A DNA stretch of 64,000 nt from Zingiber officinale (GCF_018446385.1 NC_055996.1:14743317-14807316); one strand, 5' to 3'. Positions 1 to 11,529 are shown, numbered from the stretch's first letter. Notes: generated from the letters alone by a model not told the origin. Made by a program: numbers and translations.

Positions 1-486
1 TCAAATATGACCTTGAGTTGCTATACAGATGCAAATTAGGCGAGGAACTTTAATGACAGAAAATCTACATTTGGCTATACCTTCTTGCTTAATAGTGGCG
101 TCATCTCATGGAATAGCAAGAAACATACTTGTGTAGCGTTGTCGATAATGAAAGCTGAGTATGTGGCTTGTGCAACGGCTGTGTAAGAAGCTATTTGGTT
201 GAGAAGGTTCTTTAAGCATCTGAAGATTGCTGAGGACAGTGGGAGTCATGTTACAGTGTACTATGATAGTTAAGCTACTATAGCTTTTTCAAAAGATCCC
301 AAATATCACAACAAAGACAAGCATATAGAAATTAAGTATAATTTTTTAAGGGATATTGTTGAAAAAAAAAAGATAGTTCTTGAGTACATCCCTACACATT
401 ATATGCTTGTAGATCCTTTTACTAAGCCTAAAACTAAAGAATCATTTCAACGACATGTGAAGTCTTTGGGACTTCGAAGAATGTAA
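1..486 (+). pseudogene. Ty1/Copia polyprotein 3' end (RNase H), decayed
   Basis: Frame 1 reads as the C-terminal RNase H part of a Copia polyprotein. Visible family landmarks are YTDA near the start, MKAEYVA in the middle, KDPKYHNKDKHIEIKYN, and PTHYMLVDPFTKP near the end. The frame ends at a natural stop at 484-486. Three in-frame stops (37-39, 184-186, 271-273) break it, and no frameshift is needed, so it decayed by point mutation. In a live element RNase H removes the RNA template during reverse transcription in the virus-like particle. The rest of the polyprotein lies left of the window. Superfamily assignment is firm; the lineage within Copia is not determined. Confidence 0.85.
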
Positions 487-2267
487 CATATTGTAAAGAT
501 AATTAGATATATGAAAATGTCATGATCTAGTCACTGTATAAATCTTTGTTATATTTGTATAATGCTCATATGGACAATCATCCCTATTTGTTAAGTATAA
601 ATAGAGATAAGACCGTTATTTATAGGACAACTTATGTAGTTGTGAATAGAGACATGTCCATAAGTTAAGGTATTCTTGATAATTGTGTCAAAATGAGATT
701 ATTTATATAGTGATCAGAGTAAATGTACCCACCATTTACTAAATTTGCTTAAAACCATATTGGAATTCATATGTTGAATTCAGGATTAGACATTAGGTAT
801 GTTTAGATCAAAATTTATACGATGTTCAATTTAGAGAAAAACATGCTCTCGTTTTAGTAAAGAGAATAACATGTGATTCATACCACGTGTTATGACGACA
901 TTAAGGGTAGTAGAAGAATAGATCTCTGCTTCTCTACTATATGAGATGCTTGAGATTATAAGTTAATCTCAATCTTATCCTAAGTAACTATTTAGCTATC
1001 TACTTGAAGTTCAGATCAGTGACTGTTGTTTTAGCATGTTTTCTATTGGCTATGGATGATTTAGTCTATAGAGTATAACTAGGAATGCAATTGATTAAAA
1101 TGAATAGATTCTAGCTAAAAAGGAAAATTAAGATTGGTTTACATCTTTGACATTTATTCACTGGCACTAGTTACATTTTTATTCAGTATATAAAATGTAA
1201 TTGTGAATGATTATATTGAATTGGAAATGTTGAATATGGTCTCGACATAATAGTCATTATGATGGATTAAAGATGTTCATAATGATATAAATGATTTAAT
1301 CTGGGGTAAATGTAAATTATTGATGTTTCTGAATTATTTTATAGAAAAAAAAAAGATAGATCCGCTACCTTAGCGACCCCCTAGTGTCGGCCCCATGTAT
1401 ATGGAGGGAGATAAATGCAAATACACAGGCCATAGGCACATGGTGGGGTAAACCTCAGGTCATCAATTCCTGAGAATTATCCCCTGGCCATTATGCCAGA
1501 GATGTCATACGTCCACCATCTGTGTTACGCCCTGGGGGCAAACTATTTTTCCTAATCTAATTTGTTCTATAGAGCAGCTATGTAAGGTGTAACAATTTTT
1601 TTAGTAATAATTGCTCAGTGTCTTTGATGTCGCACAAACTATTTTCCCTAAAATATGGATTGAATATTCTTACTCGATTTTTTGTGACTAATTAGTGTTT
1701 TTCTCTAGTCTTTGTGACTTGCTTATAATATAGTGTATGTAACTTATACAGTTTTTGTGATTAGATGTCTTTTTATGGATTAATTTGGACAAGTGGAAAA
1801 TATTAAATGTGACACCTGAATCCACATATTGAAAAGAGGAGAGGACGCCCGTTCCTCTTCCTCTTCCTCCTTTAAGTGCAATTAGACTTAATCTTCTTAT
1901 GTAAATATGCGTCCAAGTGATTGGAAGGGAAGGACAAGAGAGTTAGTTGGAGCCAATCGAAGCAATCGGCAAAGGAGAACATCCATTAAGTGAGATTTGA
2001 TTTATAGAAATTGAAGAATGTTCTAACGTGGTGATCTTCTTTAGGATAATAACTTCTTCTTTGTGGTGATTGTCGTCGGATACAGTGACTTCTTTCCAAT
2101 GATATTTTCTGGCCAGCGACTTTTGCTTCTCCGAGTACTATGAATTTTAGAGTAAATTTTATTGGCTAGAATTGGTCAGCTAGAATTCTCTATCGTCCAA
2201 TCATAATACATGTATATACATGCATGTAATTAATATATGCATATGATATTACTAAAATACCTTTGTA
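487..2267. other. Gene-free remnant, probably Copia 3' UTR/LTR, with a SINE inside
   Basis: No host gene is seen here. The stretch follows directly on the Copia RNase H stop and is probably the old 3' untranslated region and LTR of that element. I could not place LTR ends or a polypurine tract. The SINE at 1355-1549 lies inside it. The rest is AT-rich sequence without recognisable structure. Confidence 0.4.
1355..1549 (-). mobile_element. tRNA-derived SINE, copy 1
   Basis: Read on the minus strand, the element begins GCCCCCAGGGCGTAACACAG and ends in GCGGATCTATC followed by a T run (an A run at about 1345-1354 on the plus strand). The 5' part carries a degenerate A box (TAACACAGATGG) and B box region spaced as in a tRNA gene. 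Two relatives at 19411-19590 and 31599-31791 share the whole layout, and the third has a clear target-site duplication. Here only a weak AT-rich flank match is visible. It is a non-coding Pol III retroposon that needs LINE enzymes in trans. Confidence 0.7.
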
Positions 2268-2275
2268 CATGCATA

Positions 2276-2725
2276 CAGGGGCGGAGCCAACGTAGGCCCA
2301 GTGTGGGCAGTTGCCCACACTGGACCACATAACACAACATTACACGTTGTGAAGGGAAAGCTAAGCTCCCATTAAAAATTATCCACACTGAACAATAAAT
2401 TACAACATTACACGTTGTGAAGGGAAAGCCAAAAAAGATTTAAAAAAAAAACTAAAATGGTAGATCCATAGCTCATATTATAAATGAACCAAAAAAGTTT
2501 TTAAAACTGGAAGACAAGTTAGAAACTGCCATAGATAGTCTCAAGCTCGGAGCTTACTCAAACACCATGGGTTAGGCTTGTGATATTGGTCGTACAATGG
2601 TTAGATACACCCTGCATCGTTGCTGGGTGGGGCAGCAGTCGCTCATGAGACTATCACATTATTGCCTTGTCAAGTAGCATGAGTGACCCCGCCTACACTA
2701 AATTAATATCCTTGCTTCGCCCCTG
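2276..2725. mobile_element. hAT-type MITE with 8-bp target duplication
   Basis: The 450-bp element starts CAGGGGCGGAGCC and ends GCTTCGCCCCTG, giving imperfect terminal inverted repeats on the hAT pattern CAGGGGCG. It is flanked on both sides by the exact 8-bp duplication CATGCATA (2268-2275 and 2726-2733). It has no open frame. Its 5' end, with GTGTGGGCAG-T-TGCCCACA, and an internal CTGCATCGTTGCTG segment resemble the large hAT element at 24891-32203. It is probably a deletion derivative of that lineage. Confidence 0.85.
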
Positions 2726-3455
2726 CATGCATACATGCATGAATTCTAACTGGTCAAATTTTGACCATTTAGTATTGCCCTAAATTTTATTGTGTTTTCT
2801 TCAAAATTATTTATTACAAGAACACTTAGAATCTAGATGAAAGACTTATAAAAATTTTTAAACAAAAAACAATGCTCCGAATTTTTTAAAAAAATATATA
2901 TATATTATTTTTTAGAGTAAATCTAATTAAAAATTTTAATTTTATTTTATGAGTCCCTCGTGCTGTGTTAATCATTTATGTCGTCTAATTGACTGTTAAA
3001 AAATGAATTTATTCTTTCCCGTGAAAAAAGAAGCGGCGTGATGACTTCGTGTGGACCAGTCAACGTTTTGATTTGTTTTGGATTTTTAATTTAATAAAAA
3101 CTATCCGCCTTGTGCTTGGCCGAGAAGGAATTAAAGTAAAAATAAAAATAATATCCCGGGACATGATGCAGCAGTACTATTTAAGTTGTCATTCAAATAT
3201 AAATATCATCATATGTTTTTTTTTATTTATTTTAATATTATAATATTAAAATAATTTTCAAAATTATTATATTTTTTTAGAATATTAGAATTGTCATAAA
3301 AATATTCACAATTTGATCTCTAACTATAATATAGTTATAAAAAAAATTTCTTCAAATGAGGTGTAATTAATAGATATTGAACTTTTAAATTGATCATCGT
3401 ATATGTCTCCTAATTTACTTTGATGATCGAAAAAAAATTTTATGGATCTAAATCA

Positions 3456-3468
3456 ATTATTATTATTA

Positions 3469-3500
<32 letters not shown>

Positions 3501-3503
3501 TTT
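3456..3503. repeat. (TTA)n microsatellite
   Basis: About 15 near-perfect ATT/TTA triplets with one interruption, inside the upstream block of PADRE unit 1. The same expanded run is not present at the matching place in units 2 and 3. Confidence 0.9.
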
Positions 3504-4154
3504 AAAGAATGAACTAAAATAAGTAAGTCATCCAAAAATATACACGTCACAATGTCACATCAAGTCCTATTATTTTTCAAAATCCCCTCAAACTTCTAAA
3601 ATCACTCAACCACTCCCCATAATTTGCCATTCTTCTCATTTTCAATTTTTAATGACTAAATTGTCATGTTATAATGTTTAAGCATCAAACATTCGGAAGC
3701 TTCCTCATATAAATGGCAAAATCAAAATAGTTAGGGGAGGTTTAGTGTAATTAATTATAGTGTTATCTAGGATAATACCGTTCGAACAGTAATGTTGGGT
3801 GGTAAAACTATTTTTTTTCTTTGGAATGCATAGTTACGCCATCAATATTAATATAGGATTATTTTTTCCATAGTACTATTTTATCTATTGTCAGTTATAA
3901 GTTGATGTTGTCCCAATGAATATTTATTTAATATATTTTAGGATCAAATTTTTAATAGATGTAAAATGCATACGATATCTAACATTTTCCATACTATATC
4001 TAATATTTTCCGTACAAAAGACTACCAGCCATACTAAATTCGTTGAATGAGTGATACTATCTTTTGGTCTTGTCTCGGAATCAGCAATACTGAACTAGTT
4101 GAATGAGTGATATTATCTTTATGGTCCAATTATATTTTGGTCTTATTTTTTAAG

Positions 4155-4587
4155 TAGGGATAATAATAGATCAGGATTGAATTTGAGTCAGATTTTATAT
4201 CCTTCTTCTCTATAGTCATTGGGTATAAGATCTCTAATAGTTATATTCATACTTATTAATGATCAAATATCTTCTATATTATAATTTTTCTTCTTTCTAT
4301 CCAACTATTATTATTCAACAAAAATATATTAAAATTAATAACATATTAAATAGATATATATATATATAATTAAAAAATAGATTAAATATCTATATAATCT
4401 CCTCTTAATATAACAAAAATAGTAAGTTAATTTTAAAAAAAAGAAAATTTTATTTAATATATGTATATATATTATTTAATCGGGTATTCGTATCAGGTAT
4501 CAGATATTGATAGTTAATCTATACCCTCTTCTATTCGGGGTCAAATGTCAGATCTTCCATCGAATTCGGATAAAATTATTATCCCTA
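4155..4587. mobile_element. MITE in the PADRE-1 promoter
   Basis: A 433-bp element with perfect 13-bp terminal inverted repeats, TAGGGATAATAAT at the left and ATTATTATCCCTA at the right. The matching place in unit 2 (about 21175-21190) runs straight through, which is an empty-site argument for insertion. No clean target duplication is visible (TTTTTAAG against ATATCTAG). It lies about 170 bp upstream of the TATA box of copy 1. A truncated relative ending CATCCCTAAT lies at about 18488-18612. Confidence 0.7.
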
Positions 4588-4700
4588 ATATCTAGCCATT
4601 TCAGCATCTTCAACATTTAAAGGCATTATGTAAACGACGACGAACTATAGGGGGTGGGATGAAAGTTTCCCATATCTAGTGAGAGACCCTCAAAATCTAT

Positions 4701-4762
4701 CGTCATTGATGACCCAATTCCAACACTGACGACTTCATACACCTCATCCTTCGTCTATAAAT
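4701..4762 (+). promoter_or_regulatory. PADRE-1 core promoter: TGACG/CGTCA motifs and TATA box
   Basis: A CGTCA (4701-4705) and a TGACG (4727-4731) precede a TATA box CTATAAAT at 4755-4762, which is about 42-49 bases before the ATG. The start context GACTCATGGG is favourable. The same layout stands before copies 2 and 3. TGACG motifs are known binding sites for TGA-class bZIP factors in stress-responsive plant promoters; a role here is inferred. Confidence 0.55.
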
Positions 4763-4803
4763 GTCAATCCCAATCTCGGATCTCCTCCATTTCAACTTGA
4801 CTC

Positions 4804-5438
4804 ATGGGATCCTGCTTCTCCTCCTCCTCCTCCTCCTCCGCCGCCACCGCCGACGGAGGTTCCGAGGACCATCGATACCCTCTGACGGCTAAAGTCATCA
4901 CAGCCGACGGCTTCTTGCTGGAGTACCCCGCCGAGACCAAGGTCCGCGACGCCCTATCCGTCCAACGCATATCGAATTCCTTCATCTGCAGCTCCGACGA
5001 GCTCTACTGCAACGCCAAAATCCCAGCTTTGACCGCCGCCGACCCGCTCCGGCCGGGCCATCTCTACTTCCTCCTCCCGCTTTCCAAGCTCGAGTACCCG
5101 CTCTCTGGTTCTGACATGGCGGCGCTCGCGGTGCGGGCGAGCGTGGCGCTCTCGGCGTATGCTTCCGGCTCCGGTGAACGGAGACGCAAGGGAGCTCGAG
5201 GGTGATGCCGGTGGCGGCGGAGTTAGCGGGGCGGCGAGCCGCACTTAAGGAAGCTGTGAACGAGAAGGAATTTGGATTTTATACTGATTTTGATGGCGGC
5301 GACGAGCGTTATTACGGATCGAATTCGCCTTATGAGAAGAAGGAGGAGAAGATGCCGGCGATGAAGCAGAGTCAGGTCAGGCAACGGCGGTTGAATTACA
5401 GGCAGAGGCTGAGCACGATCGAAGAGATTGTGGAATGA
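4804..5438 (+). pseudogene. PADRE (DUF4228) family gene, copy 1, frameshifted
   Basis: This copy matches the intact paralogues at 21402-22019 and 48788-49417 over its whole length. The first frame runs from ATG 4804 to a stop at 5203-5205 (133 codons) and holds most of the PADRE domain, including the conserved LRPGHLYFLLPLSKLEYPLS segment. A one-base loss around 5197-5201 (CGAGG where the paralogues have CGGAGG) shifts the frame and gives a premature stop. The C-terminal part, ending RQRLSTIEEIVE, continues in another frame to 5438. The break removes the basic tail and the conserved C-terminal motif. It is either a young pseudogene or a shortened protein. The N-terminus MGSCFS and a serine run from CTCCTCC repeats are as in the other copies. 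A sequencing error cannot be excluded. Confidence 0.85.
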
Positions 5439-5539
5439 ACAGAGGAAGAACAGATCGTGTAAAATTTTATTTCTGATTTTTTTTATTATAAAATTTTTTG
5501 TTCATTTAGTTGAAGTTTATGGTTACTTTGATTTGAGGA

Positions 5540-6750
5540 ATCTGGATATTAATACAAAAATTTTATTGTACCTTTGTAGTTGCCCAATGTCCTTTATAAA
5601 ATACTTAACCCTTTTTATTTTTTAAATCCCTTTTATTTGATTTTTTAAATTTGATTTTGACCAATATTTTTTTAAAAATAATATTAATTTAAAATTTATG
5701 TTTTTTATTTAAATATTTAAGATTTTATAAAAAAAAATTACTGATAATTTTCAATAGTATTAAACCTTCAATACTATTAAACCTTTTTCGTCACGGTGTC
5801 CTTTATAAATCATCCATAATTTTTTAAAATGCTTACCCAATATTTGGGATTGTCCAAAAAGCACACCTAATATTATGATTGTCCAAGGGTACATATGTTT
5901 TCCATTTTACCCCTTTGACAACTTAAATTTTTTTTTTATCTCTTTTCGGGCTCATTTACATACAACTCTCCACCTTTCTTTTTCCTCTTAAATTATATTA
6001 AATATTTCTCTCTCATTTACATACATACAACAATCACTAGGGTGCTAATTTATAAAAATCATATATTAACACCACAACTTAAACCCTACACCAGTACCAC
6101 GGTGATACTAATTTCTAAAGACTAGCACCACGTTGGTGCTAGTTTTAAGAGACAAACACCACATTGGTGCTAGTTTTTAAAGACCAGCACCACAACAGTG
6201 TTAGTGTGTTAAACTATATATTTTTTAAAAAATTTAATAAGGGCATTTAGACTCTAGAGCACTGTAGAAATCTATAGGAATTGGAATGAATTTAATCGGA
6301 GTTGTCTAGGTCTATCAATGGATTTTAACTGAAACCCAAGAGATTTGGATTTTTAAAAAAAATTGGCATATAATAAAAGAGAATAATGCAATGAAGGTAT
6401 TTATAATATCCATGTCTGATTCTGACATTCCTACAATAAGTTATAAGCATATGTCAATTGTTTTAAAGTCAAAGTTTAAAAATTTCTGATCACAGCTATT
6501 AATTATTTCAAGCTAATATTTTTGGGCACATATAAACTCTAGTCACTTCAGAAATCTATAGGAATTTGAATGGGTCCGATCGGAGCTTTTTATATTCATC
6601 AATAGATTTTGACTGATATTAGTACCAATGTTCATGCAACTTGGTAAGCAATCATAACTTGTTGTAAGAGACTCAAAACCATAATTTCATAGCATATCTA
6701 CCTTCTCCATACTCAGAGCTTTCATCTCAAAACCATAATCATAACTTGGC
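5540..6750. other. Gene-free AT-rich spacer with small repeats
   Basis: No gene is seen. It holds a palindromic minisatellite (6090-6207). It also holds two diverged copies of a segment containing AGAAATCTATAGGAAT (about 6265 and 6553) followed by a related ATCRATRGATTTT motif. The pair may be part of an old dispersed repeat. Confidence 0.5.
6090..6207. repeat. Minisatellite with palindromic units (CTAGCACC-N5-GGTGCTAG)
   Basis: About four units of roughly 32 bp. The clearest, at 6122-6142, has 8-bp arms CTAGCACC and GGTGCTAG around ACGTT. Neighbouring units keep CACCAC...GGTG with decay. Confidence 0.75.
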
Positions 6751-6759
6751 TGGTTCTTG

Positions 6760-7155
6760 TTATAATAGTCGTATTTCCTCATTTACCACGACTTCTTCTA
6801 GCACCCTCTCAATTTCTTGAGTCATTCTCTCAATATCATCATCATCATCCAAGTCCTCCTCCATAAATGATGCTGAGGTAGATATCAACCCTCCTGACAA
6901 TTTTAATAAGACCTCTCCACACCAAGGAAACATTTTTTGTACATCCCTGCACCGCACACTGATGGATTCCTTTAATTCTTCCTAAACCTCATTCCTTGTG
7001 TGACTTAACTTGTTTTCATCCATCGGCACTCCCATATCCTCTCCTGCTTCGATCGGGTGTAGAGATAAGTTTAGCACATCTTGTCCCGACCACTCGCTGA
7101 GATTTGATACCACCATATGGATTATTTCTTGTGCTTCATCCAAACTTTTTTTCAT
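6760..7155 (-). pseudogene. Unidentified reading frame with one stop, next to a truncated LTR
   Basis: On the minus strand a frame runs from ATG 7153-7155 to a stop near 6760, about 131 codons, broken by a single TAG just after residue 58 (near 6980). The first part reads MKKSLDEAQEIIHMVV. The second part contains KMFPWCGEVLLKLSGG and an acidic DLDDDDDIERM stretch. I do not recognise the family. The long near-open frame suggests a decayed or captured coding segment and not chance. It abuts the broken end of the family A 3' LTR at about 7165, so it may be part of an older element or a captured host fragment. Confidence 0.35.
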
Positions 7156-7164
7156 GAGCGCCCC

Positions 7165-7704
7165 CCAGCCACTGCGTACCAGTCGACTGTTTCACACTGG
7201 TTGAGCGAACAGAAGTATTCTGTTCACTCCCAGTCAACTGCCCAGTTGACTGAACCAGTCGACTGATGAAACATGCAGTCGACTGGTACCGAGTACATTC
7301 TCTCACAGCACTCAGACCCTCACCCTTACGACTCATTTGACGCTTCCTTCGCAGCCTTGACCTTTTGCCTTCAAGCCTACTTCCTCTTTGGCTCTCGTCC
7401 CTCGGATGCATGCAAGCCCGCGGCTCATCCCAAATGTCATCCTTCGTGTATGCCTCGAAGTCGCTTCCCTCGGCCCTTGTCCTTGCTGCCTTGACCATGG
7501 TCCCTCAGATGCATACAAGCCCGCGGCTCGTCCCCAATGCCATCTTTCACCGGACCTGAAGCCGTCAACCTGAGTCTCATGTGTATCCTGCAGTCTTGCA
7601 CAACTCAAGTACACATATCAAATAACAAGGATGAACCTAACTTAAACCCTTTGCCCAAACACCAAAATACATGGTCCCACGGACCATTGGGATTGCTCCA
7701 AAAA
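7165..7704 (-). repeat. Family A 3' LTR, truncated
   Basis: It matches 11529-10990 of the 5' LTR, for example GGTTTAAGTTAGGTTC and the CAGTCGACTG block (7180-7275), and then stops abruptly. The TATA box and everything 3' of it are missing. The terminal CAACA has become CAAAA. Confidence 0.8.
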
Positions 7705-7779
7705 TCTCCCCCTTTTTGATATTTGACAATACGTTTAAGTTAGGGAAAACATAATTGCAAATAAACATGCTAAAGCAAA

Positions 7780-7920
7780 TGGACTTACGTTGCCAAGGCT
7801 ACACACTTGGACTTACACTGCCGAATGGACTTACGATGCCAAGGCTGTAACACTTAGACTTACAACGCCGAATGGACTTACGATACCAAGGCTACACACT
7901 TGGACTTACAACGCCGAATC
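7780..7920 (-). repeat. 46-bp minisatellite before the family A polypurine tract (3 units)
   Basis: Three units each contain, on the minus strand, GTAAGTCCAAGTGTG and CCTTGG, so CCAAG and CTTGG can pair. The plus-strand copy has four units at 36747-36937 in the same position. The array is thus an inherited part of the element, with copy number that varies. Confidence 0.8.
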
Positions 7921-8917
7921 AAAACCAATGCAACATGCATTTAAAGCTATCACAAGGCTCCCCCTACACCTAAACTCCTCATTGAGCTAGGAATTTTACC
8001 ACAGGGCTATTTAAGAACCTACAAGGCTCCCTCTACGCAAAAGCACTAAGGTTTCTCCAACTAAACTTTACTTCTCTCCCTTTGCCTAACATCCAAAAGG
8101 TTTTCAACAATATCTCAATTGTTGAAAACTTGTCATCCAAATTGACCCTAAACTCGTGTATTCATCTCCCATGAATCTCATACACATATATGAGCTGACT
8201 CGGTCACAAACCAAGGTTGAAAACAGAATCAGCCTGGTATCAGTCGACTGCCCTAGTCGACTGGTCTCATCGAAACAGCACACAGAACCATTCTGTGCTC
8301 AATTTTCACTGTTACCAGTCAACTGATAACTGTACCAGTCGACTGGCACACCGTTTCGGTCCTTTTAAGTATTTTTGACCCACTTTCAAAAATGCACCAT
8401 TAAATCTACATACCTTCAAAAATCCTCAAATTTTGTGGAGTGGTATGTTTTACCCATGTCTACTTGGGAAAAATACATTCAAAAATGTATTTATTACCAA
8501 TCCCAAGATTGACACAAAATTCAAAACTAGCTAAATGATTCAATTGAACCTTGACCTAAAGTCCTAGTTTTGTCTTCCTCTTGATGTATTTACCCATACT
8601 AACCCACAACGCATCCCTAGCATTGGCTTATATGAGATTTATACATCCAAAACCAATTATCATGCTATATAACCCCAATGTCATATTTTTAAGCATGAAA
8701 CTCAACTCAATTGTGCCAAAACCCTAGGTTTGAGACTCAAGTCCGTCTCCAAACCACTTGGCACATTTCATGACCCAATCTAGACTCCCAAATAGTATCC
8801 ACTTGAGATCCATTTTCCATGGGTCTCAACTTGACTCTTAGAGCTCCCCCTAGAGCTCTTAACCTTAGCCACCTCCCTAGGTGACTCATCCATAATGGCT
8901 AGGCCACATCGGTACAC

Positions 8918-10435
8918 CTACGGTGACACTTGGCCTACAAACCTAACTTTCTTAACCTTGGACATTTTGTCCTTGGTTAATTTTTCTTTACCTTTAAATG
9001 ACTTTCCCTTGCCATTTATTGGCTTCTCCTTGCTATAGTCATATGCAACCCTAGCATAAGACTTTCCCTTAGCTTTGGAAGGACTAGATCGGTATCCCAA
9101 GCCCGATTTATCATGGTTGGGTCTTTGGCTACCCAACACCATATTTAATTCCTTAGATCCAACATTGAATCTCTTAAGGAATTGTTCTAACTTATCAAGA
9201 TTTCCCCTTAAGGCTTGATTCTCCTTTTATAGGTTCCTAACCCTAGAGTTAATTTGTCTAAATTGAACATTCCTAAACCTACCCTTTCTAGGCATATGTC
9301 TCCCCTTCTTGGGATTAATGTCTTGGGTCTCCTTAGGTCTACCATTTCTAAATTTTTCATGAATGGGTCTCCTAGGGTTTTGATCTATAATTACCCTATT
9401 CCTATCATGATATTTGAAACCAAAATTTTGCATGAGCATATAATGATTAACATTATTTTTCCTAACATGCATGGAGGAATTTAAATTTGACTTCAAATTT
9501 AAATTAGGGTTTACCTTACCTTTTACCTTTGGAGCTTCCCCTTGACATGAGCTTTTATTCTTCCTCCACTTCTTTTCCCAAATCCTTAAATGCCCCAACT
9601 TTTTTATCTCTCTCTTCCTTGGGCATTTAGTGTGGTAGTGCCATATTTCACCACAAGTGAAGCATCTAATGTGCTTCTTCTCCTTCTTCTTCTTGGCACC
9701 ATCATTCCTACAACCCAAATTAGTATCTAAAATAATTTGAGTGGGTTTAGGAGTTACCTTCTTACCCATTGGATATCTACTTTTGTAGTGTCCCCTTTCA
9801 TTGCATCCGAAGCACACAATGTGATTTTTTGACTTTGCTCCGGTGGAGGTGCTCACTAGGTTGACTTCTTCCAAGATTTCTTCTTCACTTGTCTTAGATT
9901 CTTCTTCAACCTTTGAGGATGTAGATGATATATCTTCCTCATCCACACTTGTGGATGGTCTTTCTTCATCCTTTTCCTCAAATGTAACCAAACTTACTTC
10001 CTCTTCTTCTTTTGATGTTGAATTAGTCTCCACATCCGATTGGTTCTTCTCTACTTGAGCTTCTTCATCCGTTTCTTCGGATTTTTCCTCCTCTTGTGTA
10101 GACAAAGGTTCTTCCCATGGAACCTTCTTTATCTTGCTCCACAAATCGTGGGCGTTCTCATAGTCAACTACACGACTCATCAAGTTATTAGGCAAAATAT
10201 CAATTAAAATCGATATTACCTTTGAATTTGCCTTTGACCGTGAGGTTTACTCTTCCGTCCAATATCACGGTCGGAGTTTCTTCCCTTTCTTATCCTTCAG
10301 GACTTCGAACGGTTCATTTACCATCATCATGGTGTTCCAATCTGTGTCGAAGAAGATCTCCATCTTCATCATCCAATAAGTGATGTCCCCAAGGCTTCCT
10401 CCTTCAAACTTTGGAGGTTCAATCAAGCTGGTCAT
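8918..10435 (-). pseudogene. Family A gag, minus-strand copy, frameshifted
   Basis: The frame begins at ATG 10435-10433, just after the primer site, with a start like MTSLIEPPKFEGG and TYWMMKMEIFF. It is shifted near 10300-10200. It continues from about 10195 to 9227 with an acidic Glu/Ser/Thr-rich linker and two zinc knuckles, CFGCNERGHYKSRY (last Cys replaced by Tyr) and CFTCGEIWHYHTKC. A further segment with VLGSQRPN and VKKVRFVGQVSP lies at 9142-8918. Gag of this type packages RNA in virus-like particles. No pol follows. Copy 2 at 34315-35637 is close in sequence. Confidence 0.8.
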
Positions 10436-10500
10436 CTTCTTGTATTTGCTCTTCTTGGTGATTAGTCCGGTGAAGTTGCGGCCTTCGCTCTGATACCACT

Positions 10501-11529
10501 TGTTGGTGATCGGATGGCCGACTTGAAGGGGGGTTGGATAGACGGCGCCCCCAAATCGATTGATCTTCCTACACTTGTTAGTATGTGTAGCGGAATATAC
10601 AAAACAAACAAGCTAAAGGAAATTAAACTAAAGACAAGAAAGAATGCAAACCAAGCTACACGATCATTTACGTGGTTCGGAGATAAAGCTCCTACTCCAC
10701 GGCGTGTCCTTGAGGTGGGCGATCCCTATCCGTCGGTGGACCCGGAAGACCTCCGGCTAACTCACGTAGCTCCTTGTGGATGGAGAAACCTCACCACAAC
10801 CCTCACCAAGGACTCTTTACAAGCTAGGGCACAGGTAGACTACTAATAGAGATTAACCACCTCTATTTCGTCAACTCTAACAAAGCTTTCAAACTTTGGT
10901 TATATAGGCCGCGGGTTGAAAACCCCGCCTACCAATCGACTGCCCTCTATGGAAATTCGACCGTTACATCCCAACGGCTCGATACCAGTCGACTGCTAAA
11001 ATTAGTAATCAAATGCTCCACACTGGTTGAGCGAACAGAAGCATTCTATTCACTCCCAGTGGACTGCCCAGTCGACTGAACCAGTCGACTAATGAAACAT
11101 GCAATCGACTGGTACCGAGTATATTCTCTCACAGCACTCGGACCATCACCCTTACGACTCATTTGACGCTTCCTTCGCAGCCTTGACCTTTTGCCTTCAA
11201 GCCTACTTCCTCTTTGGCTCTCGTCCCTCGAATGCATGCAAGCCCGCAGCTCGTCCCTAATGTCATCCTTCGCGTATGCCTCGAAGTCGCTTCCCTCGGC
11301 CCTTGTCCTTGCTGCCTTGTCCACGGTCCCTCAGATGCATACAAGCCCGCGACTAGTCCCCAATGTCATCCTTCACCGGATCCGAAGTCGTCAACCTGAG
11401 TCTCATGTGTATCCTGCAGTCCTGTACAACTCAAGTACACATATCAAATAACAAGGGTGAACCTAACTTAAACCCTTTGCCCAAACACCAAAACACATGG
11501 TCTCACGGACCATTGGGATTGCTCCAACA
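10501..11529 (-). repeat. Family A 5' LTR, minus-strand copy
   Basis: A complete 1029-bp LTR with TGTTGG...CCAACA ends. U3 carries CAGTCGACTG dyads at 10930-11115, directly before a TATA box (CCTATATAACC on the minus strand, about 10904-10896). The flank ATTCT at 11530-11534 is one half of the expected target duplication; the other side is lost. Confidence 0.85.

Larger units (their letters stand above)
2870..4700 (+). repeat. Duplicated upstream block of PADRE unit 1
   Basis: The sequence from about 2870 (CAATGCTCCGAATTTTTT) onward matches 18700-19400 and, less completely, 48160-48420. Shared landmarks are GTCCCTCGTGCT, GTCAACGTTTTGA and ATTTGCCATTCTT. The three PADRE genes were therefore copied together with flanking DNA. 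There is no gene in the block. It contains a TTA microsatellite (3456-3503) and a MITE (4155-4587) that the other two units lack. Confidence 0.75.
7165..11529 (-). mobile_element. Family A gag-only LTR element, minus-strand copy
   Basis: On the minus strand the order is 5' LTR (11529-10501, 1029 bp, TG...CA ends), primer site matching initiator Met tRNA (TGGTATCAGAG, about 10498-10485), a gag frame with two zinc knuckles, a non-coding stretch with CAGTCGACTG dyads, a 46-bp minisatellite, a polypurine tract (about 7718-7705) and a truncated 3' LTR (7704-7165). No protease, integrase, reverse transcriptase or RNase H is present. The second copy at 33237-47178 lacks them too. The family is therefore non-autonomous and Copia-like by gag type and primer site. 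The 3' LTR has lost its 3' half. Confidence 0.85.

Noticed and set aside
4764..5244. Reading frames antisense to PADRE copy 1 (and the same at copies 2 and 3)
   Set aside because: They are mirror frames of a GC-rich coding region, overlap the real gene, and have no domain.
7136..7614. Overlapping frames of 60-120 codons on both strands in the family A LTR
   Set aside because: They recur at 11046-11451, 33253-33722 and 37137-37510 with different breaks in each LTR copy, as expected for non-coding DNA.
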